From: G965212005 sp965212005
Lineage (GTDB): Bacteria > Pseudomonadota > Gammaproteobacteria > Porifericomitales > Porifericomitaceae
NCBI GenBank assembly: GCA_965212005.1
Contig: OZ243038.1
Coordinates: forward strand, 2,232,001 to 2,296,000
Length of the DNA: 64,000 bases
Reading direction: 5' to 3'
Shown here: piece after piece, positions 1-7,575 of the stretch
Position numbering within the stretch: position 1 is the first letter of the stretch
Layout: the number at the start of each line of letters is the position of its first letter
Program-made: the position numbers and the translations under genes
Notes under the pieces: model-generated
What the model was told of the DNA's origin: nothing
The model's database searches: none
What the model saw: the letters and a program-made list of their open reading frames with translations, nothing else

Positions 1-816
1 CATCCGCAGACGCTGGCGGCGGGCGAGTTGTACCAGGTGTTGCTGAGCCTGGAAGTGCAGAAAAAACCGTCATTTCTGCAATTCTCCAGCAAAAAGGCCA
101 GGCCGGTCTTTACCGCCCCGATGGCCCAGGTGCTGGCCGCCAACCTGTCCCGGGGGTTGGCGCAGGCGGGACCGGAGGAAGAACTGATCTTTGTGCTGGC
201 TGGATTCTATAAAGGCAGCCTGCTTGGAGACCGCAGGGTGGTCGGCGGTCGCGTGTTCTTTAACTCCGGACGGTTGCATCTGCTGTTTGGCGACGTGCTG
301 CGTTCGGTGCATTACGGGGCGGAGCGTGACGTGCGCGGATTATCTCACGAAGTCGATCGGCGGCTGTATCCCTTCTATCCCGGCAGCCGGGAGCGGCAGG
401 GTGCCGGGCCCTGGAAAGTGCTGCTGCGCGAGGGCATCCGACTGCAGGAGTTCGGCGGTGAAACGCGGCCGGATTGGCTGGCGCTGGATCTGCCCCTGTT
501 GTTGGCCGGGCTGCAACAGCAGCCGCAGGCGGCCGGTCCTGACGCGCCGGTGCCGGACCCGACCGAGGTGCCGCCGATAGACGCGCAACAGCAGCAACGT
601 CTGCTGGAGGAATTGCGCCAGCAGCGCGTCGAAATGGCGCGCATGCGCAAACAAATGCGTCAAATGCAGCCGGGGCAGCCTGGGCAGCCTGGGGATGAGT
701 CCTTGCCCGGCTCGTTGTCGGAGCGCCTGCAGACCCTCAAAGCCCTGCGCGAGCAGGAACTGGTCAGTGAAGAAGAGTATCAGGACAAGCGCCAGGAATT
801 GCTGGACGGGCTCTGA
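1..816 (+). CDS. SHOCT-domain protein, 5' end outside window
   Basis: The reading frame is already open at base 1, so the true start lies upstream; the first in-window start (TTG at 28) is probably not real. The last 35 or so residues (ERLQTLKALREQELVSEEEY and on) match the SHOCT short C-terminal domain, a helical oligomerisation module that usually closes proteins of unknown role. Before it is a Q/P-rich linker with a predicted coiled coil (QQQQRLLEELRQQRVEMARM). The N-terminal 180 residues form a mixed alpha/beta domain that I do not recognise. No signal peptide is visible because the start is missing. Function unknown. Confidence 0.7.
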   Translation, partial: HPQTLAAGELYQVLLSLEVQKKPSFLQFSSKKARPVFTAPMAQVLAANLSRGLAQAGPEEELIFVLAGFYKGSLLGDRRVVGGRVFFNSGRLHLLFGDVLRSVHYGAERDVRGLSHEVDRRLYPFYPGSRERQGAGPWKVLLREGIRLQEFGGETRPDWLALDLPLLLAGLQQQPQAAGPDAPVPDPTEVPPIDAQQQQRLLEELRQQRVEMARMRKQMRQMQPGQPGQPGDESLPGSLSERLQTLKALREQELVSEEEYQDKRQELLDGL

Positions 817-1074
817 TACGCAGGCTGCCCCGGGCCGGACACCAGGAAACCTCGCTCCAGTCGGCCGGTCGGTCTGCGCTGATGCGGTATTCGCGCCCGC
901 TGCGTCCTCCCCCCAGCGCTTGGGAAAGCGTCCGGTGTTGGCAATAAGCGCAATGCAGTCGCTCACTGCCCGGGCACCGGCCGGCGCTGCGGAGGCATTG
1001 GCCGGTACCACGCCGCTGCTGCGTTGCCGGCGCCGGTACGCGTGGCCGTCGGCGGCCCAATCGGGGACGGCGCT

Positions 1075-2058
1075 GTGAACAGGCTTGCGTGCGAATTGCA
1101 CCCGGAACGGGAAGCCTTCGACAGCGGATTGCTGGAAGCCGGCGGTGGACACCGGGTCTACTGGGAGCAGTCCGGCAGTCCCGGCGGCGTGCCAGTCATT
1201 TTTCTGCACGGCGGGCCAGGCTCGGGCTGTGCTCCCAAACACCGCAGGTATTTTCATCCGCAGCATTACCGGGCCGTGATCTTCGATCAGCGCGGCGCCG
1301 GCCGTTCCGGGCCGCCGGGAGAACTGCGCGACAACACTACGCAGGCGCTGGTGGCGGATATGGAGCGGATCCGTGAGCACCTGCGGTTGCCGCGCTGGCT
1401 CCTGTTCGGAGGCTCCTGGGGAGCTACCCTGGCACTGGTCTATGCCCGGGCGCATCCCGAGCGCGTATCAGGGATGATTCTGCGCGGCAGTTTTCTGGCG
1501 CGTGCGTGCGACCTGGAATGGTTTGTCGGCGGCGGCGTGCAGCGCATCTTCCCCGATCACTGGCAAGCAGTATTGCAGGAGCTGCCGGAGAGGGAGCGCG
1601 ATCGGCCTATGCAAGCCCTGGTGCGGCATATACTGCATGGAGACGAGCCGACCCAGCGGCGCTTGGCGCGCGTTTGGGCGGATTGGTCGAGCCAGGTAGT
1701 GTGCTATAACCTGGCGCTGCCTGAGGCCTCAGTAGAGCCCCCGGTCGAGCAGGAGGATGAAGAGCGCCGGCTGCATCAAGCGCGGATCGAAATGCATTAC
1801 GCGCACCACCGCTATTTCCTGCAGGAAAATGAGATCCTGAACCATGCCGCACAACTGCCGCGGGTGCCGACGGTCCTGATTCATGGCCGGCGCGATCTGA
1901 CTTGTCCCCTGTCGGCTTCCTGGGATCTGCACCGCGCCCTGCCTGCCTCGGAATTGATCATCGTGCCGGAGGCCGGTCACCTGGCCGGTGAGCCGGCAAT
2001 GACCCGCACCCTGGTGCAAGTCGCCACGCATGTGGCGGAAACACTGCGCGGCGGATAA
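1075..2058 (+). CDS. pip: Proline iminopeptidase (prolyl aminopeptidase)
   Basis: This is a cytoplasmic alpha/beta-hydrolase that removes N-terminal proline from peptides. The oxyanion-hole motif HGGPGSG, the DQRGAGRS strand and the nucleophile elbow GGSWGATLAL are in the expected order; the acidic residue (GRRDLTCP) and the histidine (PEAGH) come near the C-terminus. It has 327 residues, usual for the S33 family. I chose the GTG at 1075 because the family begins a few residues before the conserved AFDSGLLEAGGGHRVYWE segment and a GGGGA-like ribosome site lies 7-8 nt upstream; the frame is open to a TTG at 1024, which would add 17 residues unlike the family. It lies 11 nt ahead of folP and is probably co-transcribed with it. 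Confidence 0.9.
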   Translation: MNRLACELHPEREAFDSGLLEAGGGHRVYWEQSGSPGGVPVIFLHGGPGSGCAPKHRRYFHPQHYRAVIFDQRGAGRSGPPGELRDNTTQALVADMERIREHLRLPRWLLFGGSWGATLALVYARAHPERVSGMILRGSFLARACDLEWFVGGGVQRIFPDHWQAVLQELPERERDRPMQALVRHILHGDEPTQRRLARVWADWSSQVVCYNLALPEASVEPPVEQEDEERRLHQARIEMHYAHHRYFLQENEILNHAAQLPRVPTVLIHGRRDLTCPLSASWDLHRALPASELIIVPEAGHLAGEPAMTRTLVQVATHVAETLRGG

Positions 2059-2069
2059 CGCGCAGGATC

Positions 2070-2975
2070 ATGCAGTTCCCAGCGCGCGAGGGTCCGCTGA
2101 TCATGGGCATCCTGAACTTGACGCCGGACAGCTTCTCTGACGGTGGACGATACCAGGACCCGGACCAGGCCGTGCGGCATGCGCTGCGCATGGTGGCGGA
2201 AGGAGCGGACCTGGTCGACGTGGGTGGTGAGTCCACCCGTCCAGGCTCTGACCGGGTGTCGGCCGGGGAGCAATGCCGGCGCACGCTGGAGACGATCCGG
2301 CGTTTGCGCGAACAATTGCCGGAACATGTGCCGATCAGCATCGATACTACGCTGGCAGAGGTCGCGGCGGCAGCGGTGGACGCCGGTGCCTCGGTGATCA
2401 ATGATATCTCCGCCGGGCGCGAAGACGGGGAGATGTTATGTTTTGCGGCTCGCCACCGCCTGCCGCTGATACTGATGCATATGCAGGGTGAGCCGCTGAC
2501 CATGCAGCGCGACCCGCATTATGTGGACGTGCTCGGGGAAGTTTGCGCCTTCCTGCAGCAGCGCATCGCGGCCGCGCTGGAGGCAGGAGTGGCGCCGCAG
2601 CAGATCATCCTGGATCCCGGCATCGGCTTCGGTAAAACCAGCGAGCATAATTTTTGTTTGCTGGCCGGCTTGCAGCGCATCGTGCGCCTCGGTTACCCGG
2701 TGTTGCTGGGCGTTAGCCGCAAGCGTTTTATCAGAGAGCTTGGCCGGGCGCCGGTGCAGGATTGGATCGGCGCCTGCTGTGCCTGCACCGCGCTGGGCGT
2801 ACGCCAGGGTGTGCGCCTGTTCCGGGTGCACGACGTGCATCCCAACCGTCAGGCGGCCGACCTGGCCTGGCGCCTGGCGCGTCCGCGAGCGCCTGAACCG
2901 GCTGGGACCGGCGGCTTTAGCCCGCCACCGGGCGGCGGCCCGATGCCAGGTGCGGCCTGGCGCCGTCCTGGGTGA
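2070..2975 (+). CDS. folP: Dihydropteroate synthase
   Basis: This cytoplasmic TIM-barrel enzyme joins 6-hydroxymethyl-dihydropterin diphosphate to p-aminobenzoate in folate synthesis. The signature MGILNLTPDSFSDGG is at residues 12-26. The second signature, GADLVDVGGESTRPGS, follows, then the pterin site INDISAG and DPGIGFGK, and the phosphate/pABA residues GVSRKRFI. The C-terminal HDV segment appears as VHDVHPNRQAADLAWRLA. The last 30 residues (proline/glycine-rich) look like read-through beyond the usual end and overlap the 3' end of convergent pqqE by 59 bp. Only a weak ribosome site (AGGA) precedes the ATG, so coupling to pip is likely. Confidence 0.95.
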   Translation: MQFPAREGPLIMGILNLTPDSFSDGGRYQDPDQAVRHALRMVAEGADLVDVGGESTRPGSDRVSAGEQCRRTLETIRRLREQLPEHVPISIDTTLAEVAAAAVDAGASVINDISAGREDGEMLCFAARHRLPLILMHMQGEPLTMQRDPHYVDVLGEVCAFLQQRIAAALEAGVAPQQIILDPGIGFGKTSEHNFCLLAGLQRIVRLGYPVLLGVSRKRFIRELGRAPVQDWIGACCACTALGVRQGVRLFRVHDVHPNRQAADLAWRLARPRAPEPAGTGGFSPPPGGGPMPGAAWRRPG

Positions 2976-4104
2976 GCAGCTTTTTGGAATTGCGCATGTT
3001 GCGAAACAGCAGCGGTTTGGGTTGCGCCTGCTCCGGCGTCCGGCCGATCCTTTCCACTTCGGCGACCAGCGCTTCATGGTGGGTAGATTTGTCGCAGACC
3101 GGGTCTGCGTTGGCTGCGTCTCCGGTCAGCATGAACGCCTGGCACCGGCAGCCGCCGAAATCCTTGGTGTGTTCCGGACAGGAGCGGCACGGCTCCTTCA
3201 TCCAGTCAAAGCCGCGGTAGTAGTTAAAGCCCTCCGAATCATTCCATATATGATCGATGCTGTGATCGCGCACGTTGGGAAACTCGATCGGCAATTGTCC
3301 CGCGGCGTGGCAGGGTAACGCCGTGCCGTCCGGGGCGATGGTCAGGAAGATCGAGCCCCATCCGTTCATGCAGGCTTTCGGGCGCCGCTCGTAGTAGTCC
3401 GGCACCACGTAGATGATGCGCATTTTCCCTTTCAGCTTCTGCTGGTATTCCCGTGCGGTCTGCTCGGCATGCTCCAGCTGGGAACGGGTCGGCAGCAGTT
3501 GTTCGACGTTAACGCGCGACCAGCCGTAGTACTGGGTGCTGGCCAGCTCCACGTAATCTGCCTGCAGTTCCACGGTCATGTCCAGTATGTCCCGGATTTG
3601 ATCGATGTTCTTACGGTGCAGGACGATGTTCAGCACCATCGGGTATTTGTATTTTTTCACTACCCGGGCCATTTCCACTTTGTGCTGGAAGCTCTTGCTC
3701 CCGCCCAGGTAATTGTTTAACTCTTCATTGCTGGCCTGGAAACTGATCTGAATGTGATCCAGCCCCGCCTCCTTGAAATCCTTGACGCGCTGCTCTTCCA
3801 TGCCTACGCCGGAGGTGATCAGGTTGGAATAGTAGCCCAGCCGTCTGGCTTCCCGGATCAAATCCTCCAGGTCGCGGCGCACCAGCGGTTCGCCACCGGA
3901 GAATCCAAGCTGCGCGGCACCCATCGCGCGCGCTTCGCGCAGCACGCGCAGCCAGTCTTCCGTTACCAACTCATCGCCGTACCCGGCGATTTCGACCGGG
4001 TTGGAGCAGTAGGGACATTGCAATGGACAGCGGTACGTTAGTTCCGCCAGCAGCCACAGCGGCTTGCCGTCATTCTTTAGTTTTGCCTGATTGTATCCAG
4101 CCAT
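2917..4104 (-). CDS. pqqE: PqqA peptide cyclase, radical SAM enzyme PqqE
   Basis: PqqE makes the first carbon-carbon bond of PQQ by cross-linking Glu and Tyr side chains in PqqA. The radical-SAM cluster motif is CPLQCPYC (C-x3-C-x2-C) near residue 28, followed by the GGEP-type segment LGFSGGEPL. The C-terminal SPASM region carries the auxiliary-cluster cysteines (PCHAAGQL, CRSCPEHTKDFGGCRCQAF, DPVCDKS). At 395 residues it is slightly longer than usual; the tail after about residue 375 is basic and unremarkable. Its start overlaps the end of pqqD by 35 nt, which suggests coupling to the chaperone it works with. Confidence 0.96.
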   Translation of the reverse strand: MAGYNQAKLKNDGKPLWLLAELTYRCPLQCPYCSNPVEIAGYGDELVTEDWLRVLREARAMGAAQLGFSGGEPLVRRDLEDLIREARRLGYYSNLITSGVGMEEQRVKDFKEAGLDHIQISFQASNEELNNYLGGSKSFQHKVEMARVVKKYKYPMVLNIVLHRKNIDQIRDILDMTVELQADYVELASTQYYGWSRVNVEQLLPTRSQLEHAEQTAREYQQKLKGKMRIIYVVPDYYERRPKACMNGWGSIFLTIAPDGTALPCHAAGQLPIEFPNVRDHSIDHIWNDSEGFNYYRGFDWMKEPCRSCPEHTKDFGGCRCQAFMLTGDAANADPVCDKSTHHEALVAEVERIGRTPEQAQPKPLLFRNMRNSKKLLTQDGARPHLASGRRPVAG

Positions 4105-4384
4105 TGCTTAATGCCTCCTGTAGAAAATTGCGCACGTCCGTTTCCAGTTCCGTCTCCTCGTATTCCGCCTGCAACTCACGGATGATCGCGGCCACGCTGT
4201 GCTCGCCGGTGCAACGCTTTAATATATCACCGGCGCTCATGCTCAATTGGATCAGCCCTTCCGGGTAGAGGATCACGTAGCAGCCCTGGCTTTCTTCCCA
4301 TTGCAGGCGGAAAGTGGAAGCCATGCGCGGGCTCCATTCGTCTTCCATGTTGTGCGTCATCGTCGGGGTCGTCTTGGCACTCAT
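4070..4384 (-). CDS. pqqD: PQQ biosynthesis peptide chaperone PqqD
   Basis: PqqD is a small RRE-fold protein that binds the PqqA precursor peptide and presents it to PqqE. The 104-residue product has the family pattern: an N-terminal segment PRMASTFRLQWEESQGCYVI, then LYPEGLIQLSMSAGDILKRC and a C-terminal helix with FLQEALSNGWI. The first ten or so residues are a poorly conserved extension. It begins 6 nt after the pqqC stop with an AAGGA ribosome site inside the end of pqqC, and overlaps pqqE. Confidence 0.93.
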   Translation of the reverse strand: MSAKTTPTMTHNMEDEWSPRMASTFRLQWEESQGCYVILYPEGLIQLSMSAGDILKRCTGEHSVAAIIRELQAEYEETELETDVRNFLQEALSNGWIQSGKTKE

Positions 4385-4390
4385 TGCCCA

Positions 4391-5167
4391 TCATCCTTCA
4401 TTTACGCAGTGATACGGCGGCATCTGATCGACGTATGCGATCCACATCGCGTCCAGCATCGTCCACAGCACGTCCAGCTTGAACTGCAACAAGCCGAGCG
4501 CGTGTTCCTGTTGCTCGCGGGTACGAAAATGCTGCAGGGTGATCTCAAGACCATGCTGTACGTCTCGGCGCGCTTCTCCCAGGCGCTTGCGAAAGTAATT
4601 ATAGCCTTGCGGTTCGATCCAGGGGTAGTGCTGCGGCCAGTTGTCGAGCCGTTTTTGGTGAATATTGGGAGCGAACAACTCGGTGAGCGAAGAGCAGGCC
4701 GCTTCCTGCCAGGAGGTGCTGCGCGCGAAATGAACGTAGGCGTCCACGGCAAAGCGTACGCCGGGGAGCACACTGCGCAGCGACCCAAGCTCCTCCCGGC
4801 CCAGTCCGGCTGCCTGGCCGAGTTGCAGCCACGCTTCAATCCCGCCTTCATTGCCCTGCGTGCCGTCGTGATCCAGGATGCGCTGGATCCACTGCCGGCG
4901 CACGTCGCGATCAGGACAGTTGGCTAAAACGGCGGCATCCTTCACCGGAATGCTGACCTGGTAGTAGAAGCGGTTGATGATCCAGCCCTGCACCGCCTCC
5001 CGGTCCAACTGCCCGGCATTCATGCGCTGATGGAAAGGATGGTGAATGTGGTAGTAACGCTCCTTGTCCCTGAGCCGAGCCTCGAATTCTGCCCTGGACC
5101 ATGGCTCGGTGTCTGCGCCGGGGCCGGGCGCGATTCCCGGTCGGATCGGTAACGGGCGTGCTTGCAC
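4391..5167 (-). CDS. pqqC: Pyrroloquinoline-quinone synthase PqqC
   Basis: PqqC is the cofactorless oxidase that performs the final ring closure and oxidation giving PQQ. It belongs to the TenA-like all-helical fold. Recognisable blocks are YYHIHHPFHQRMNAGQL (active-site histidines), QGWIINRFYYQVSIPVKDAA, ILDHDG and LTELFAPNIHQKRL, and the family end WTMLDAMW. The protein has 258 residues, about family length with a short N-terminal extension. It is the second gene of the pqq transcript, 276 nt after pqqA, with a strong hairpin in that gap. pqqB, often found between A and C, is absent from this gap. Confidence 0.95.
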   Translation of the reverse strand: MQARPLPIRPGIAPGPGADTEPWSRAEFEARLRDKERYYHIHHPFHQRMNAGQLDREAVQGWIINRFYYQVSIPVKDAAVLANCPDRDVRRQWIQRILDHDGTQGNEGGIEAWLQLGQAAGLGREELGSLRSVLPGVRFAVDAYVHFARSTSWQEAACSSLTELFAPNIHQKRLDNWPQHYPWIEPQGYNYFRKRLGEARRDVQHGLEITLQHFRTREQQEHALGLLQFKLDVLWTMLDAMWIAYVDQMPPYHCVNEG

Positions 5168-5401
5168 CGTTTACTCCGCGCGTGCCCCTGGCCGCTGCCG
5201 GGGCTCGGCGGCAGGCCAGGGGCCGGGCTGGATTGCGCTAGTCCGGGTTGCGGGGAAAGAGTTCATTGGAGCTGGGGTTGACTGGTGGGTCTGCTGGCGG
5301 GTCGGTTTCTGATCCCTGGCCTGCCTGACCTGGTCCGTGCCAGGTGCAGTACAGGCCGAAGGTAAAGGATGGGCAAGCCTGTCACGGTTGCTTAAAGATG
5401 C

Positions 5402-5427
5402 ACCGGGCGGCCCGAAGGCCACCCGGT
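5402..5427 (-). terminator. UUCG-tetraloop hairpin between pqqA and pqqC
   Basis: Read on the minus strand, an 11-bp stem with one G-U wobble closes a cUUCGg tetraloop, 17 nt past the pqqA stop. Only a short run of T (CATCTTTAAG) follows, so it is a weak terminator at most and could equally act as a 3' stabiliser. In methylotrophs the pqqA message is known to be more abundant than the full operon; a partial terminator or processing stem here would give that pattern. Confidence 0.65.
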
Positions 5428-5443
5428 ACACGACACAAACAAC

Positions 5444-5518
5444 TTACTTGTTGTTAATGTACATGGTCACTTCAAAACCGAAGCGAACATCACTGTACTC
5501 GGGTGTATCCCACTTCAT
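5444..5518 (-). CDS. pqqA: PQQ precursor peptide PqqA (24 aa)
   Basis: This very short gene supplies the peptide whose Glu and Tyr become PQQ. The product begins MKWDTPEYSDVRFG and contains the invariant E-V-T-M-Y motif with the Glu and Tyr three residues apart, ending INNK. A strong AGGAGGAGAG ribosome site lies just upstream of the ATG. Length (24 residues) and the K-W/P/Y start are typical. It is the first gene of the minus-strand pqqA-C-D-E run. Confidence 0.95.
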   Translation of the reverse strand: MKWDTPEYSDVRFGFEVTMYINNK

Positions 5519-5673
5519 GATATCTCTCCTCCTGTGAGGTAAATGGATGGGGCAGAAATCTTCCCCGGTGGTTACGGCGTACTGCCTTGGCGGCCGCCTG
5601 ATTGCTGGGTTCTACAGCAATAATCAAGCCAATCCGCTCCGCTTTGGGCGGTCTGTGTGCCTGCAAATCCCTG

Positions 5674-5690
5674 ATTATAGACTGATTATA
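5674..5690 (-). promoter_or_regulatory. Tandem TATAAT boxes upstream of pqqA
   Basis: An 11-bp sequence (TCTATAATCAG) is repeated directly, placing two perfect -10-like hexamers 11 bp apart about 155-170 nt upstream of pqqA on the coding strand. No good -35 box (TTGACA-like) sits at 16-18 bp from either, so promoter use is uncertain or may need an activator. The rest of the 5519-5814 gap holds no gene. Confidence 0.4.
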
Positions 5691-5814
5691 GAAGAATTTT
5701 TGCTCTCCGAATGCACTGAGCTCCGGTCTTTTTACGGTGCCGCCGCATCCACAAAATGGCTGAAAACAACCACTCTGTCTCTGTGCCCCCTGCGGCAGTT
5801 TGCGGGCGGATGGC

Positions 5815-7329
5815 TCAACGCAGTCCGTGGGTCCAGCGGGTCAGCCACGGAGCCAACAATAACAGCAGCAGGCCGGCACCGATCCCGGCCCAGCACAGCG
5901 CGCCGAATATTTCCGTGTAGACCGCCAGCGCCTGTACGCTGGACACCGGCCTGCCGGTTTCGACCGGTATGGCGGTCAGCGCCGCGATCAGCGCTGCCAG
6001 GTATTCCGCGAAGGCGACGGCCAGGAACCAGGTGCCCATCATCATCCCGGTCAGTTGCGGAACCGTAAGCCGGGTGACCATGGACAGGCCGATCGGCGAC
6101 AGGCACAACTCCCCGCTAGTGTGCAGCAGGTAGGCCAGGATCAGCCACAGCATGGCGACCTTACCTTGTTCCTCGGGCAGGTGCGCGCCTAACACCAGGG
6201 CGCCAAAGCCCAAGCCTGCCTGCATGATCCCGAGCGCAAACTTGACCGGCGTTGCTGGCTCCCGGTTGCGTTGGGCGAGCAGGCGCCAGAGGATGGCAAA
6301 CAGCGGTGCCAGGACGATGATGAAGCCGGCATTCAGCGACTGAAAGGTCGAGGCCGGAATCACGAACCAGCCGTACAGGTCGCGATCCACGACCCGGTCC
6401 GCGTACAGGTTCATCGAACTGCCTGCTTGTTCAAACAGCGCCCAAAACACGACTGAAAAGAAAGTAAGCACGAGCACCACGGCCATCCGCTGCCATTCCT
6501 CGCGCCCGCAGACCCGAAACCCGTAGTAAAGGAAAAACAGGCAAGCTCCGATCAACGTGGCGCTGAGGCTGTATCCTACCAGCGGTGGGCGCTGCAGCAG
6601 TAGCCAGGCAACGATCACTAAACCGATCCCCGCCAGGTAGATCCAATGTTCCAGCCGAATATACGCAAAATGCTGCTCCAGCTTGGCCGGGTGTGGCGGT
6701 TCCGCCACCTCTCCCAGGTGCTTCTGTCCGCAGCAGAAAATCGCCAGGCCTGCCAGCATGCCGATGCCGGCCAGGCTGAAGCCGTACCCCCAGCCCAGGG
6801 TTTCCCCGACGGCACCGACCAGGATGGAGGCACTGAAGGCTCCCAGGTTGATGCCCATGTAGAAGATGGTAAACCCGCCTTCGCGTCGCGGGTCCCGGGG
6901 AGCGTACAGCCTCCCCACGATCACCGAGATGTTCGGCTTCAGGAAGCCTACCCCTACGCCGATCAGCGCCAGGGAGAGATACAGGCTCTGCAATGCCGCC
7001 GCGTCACGCTGCACGCCTTCCGGTCCGGAGACCGCCGCTGCTCCTTCCCATGCCATGCCCAGGTGCCCCAGGCACAGCAGCACAGCGCCGAAGATCACTG
7101 CCTTGCGAAAGCCCAGGTACCGGTCCGCGAGCAGCCCGCCGATCACCGGCAGCGCATAAGCCAGGCCAAAATAGGCGCCGTATATGCGGCTCGCTTCCAC
7201 GTCGTTGAACAGGAAATGCTTGGTGAGATAGAGAATGAGCAGCGCGCGCAGTCCATAGAAGCTGAAGCGCTCCCACATTTCCGTCAGGAACAGGACGTAC
7301 AGGCCGCGGGGATGGCCTTCAGTGGGCAC
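5815..7329 (-). CDS. POT-family proton-dependent oligopeptide transporter
   Basis: This is an inner-membrane major-facilitator symporter that imports di- and tripeptides with protons. The N-terminal family motif EMWERFSFYG (ExxERFxYY type) lies on helix 1. The PTR2 signature FTIFYMGINLGA is on helix 5, and about 14 hydrophobic helices can be counted over 504 residues. The GTG at 7329 was chosen because GGAGGAG lies 7 nt upstream; a TTG at 7395 would add 22 basic residues without a ribosome site. It faces away from the TonB receptor gene, and the stretch between them is AT-rich. The ligand cannot be told from sequence. Confidence 0.9.
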   Translation of the reverse strand: MPTEGHPRGLYVLFLTEMWERFSFYGLRALLILYLTKHFLFNDVEASRIYGAYFGLAYALPVIGGLLADRYLGFRKAVIFGAVLLCLGHLGMAWEGAAAVSGPEGVQRDAAALQSLYLSLALIGVGVGFLKPNISVIVGRLYAPRDPRREGGFTIFYMGINLGAFSASILVGAVGETLGWGYGFSLAGIGMLAGLAIFCCGQKHLGEVAEPPHPAKLEQHFAYIRLEHWIYLAGIGLVIVAWLLLQRPPLVGYSLSATLIGACLFFLYYGFRVCGREEWQRMAVVLVLTFFSVVFWALFEQAGSSMNLYADRVVDRDLYGWFVIPASTFQSLNAGFIIVLAPLFAILWRLLAQRNREPATPVKFALGIMQAGLGFGALVLGAHLPEEQGKVAMLWLILAYLLHTSGELCLSPIGLSMVTRLTVPQLTGMMMGTWFLAVAFAEYLAALIAALTAIPVETGRPVSSVQALAVYTEIFGALCWAGIGAGLLLLLLAPWLTRWTHGLR

Positions 7330-7575
7330 GGCTGAGCTCCTCCAGCGTACCGCACCGCCGCACAGAGGCTGTCGTGCGTTTTTTTCTGCTGCCAAGTATG
7401 TTATTATTCAACATTATATATTATAATTAAATCTTTGTATTTAGTGATTTTGCAGAAAGTGTACAGCCAGCAGATCCGCGCCTTGGGCAGTATCATCCGG
7501 CATGGTGGACGTCGGACGAAATGCCAGGGGCGGGTTTTGCATAGTCATATTGACTCAGCAGGAGGAGATGAATCG
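7330..7575. promoter_or_regulatory. Divergent AT-rich control region
   Basis: The gap between the divergent transporter and receptor genes contains a sharply AT-rich core at 7399-7440 with a perfect TATAAT at 7422-7427 on the plus strand. No convincing -35 box was found at the right spacing. The GGAGGAG ribosome site for the receptor is at 7561-7567. It probably holds promoters for both genes. Confidence 0.4.

Noticed and set aside
340..1455. Long minus-strand open frame (371 codons) over the SHOCT and pip genes
   Set aside because: Composition is Gln/Arg/Pro-rich without motifs and it is antisense to a clear enzyme gene; typical high-GC shadow.
5168..5443. Looked for pqqB between pqqA and pqqC
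   Set aside because: The gap is too short and has no coherent frame; only the hairpin is present.
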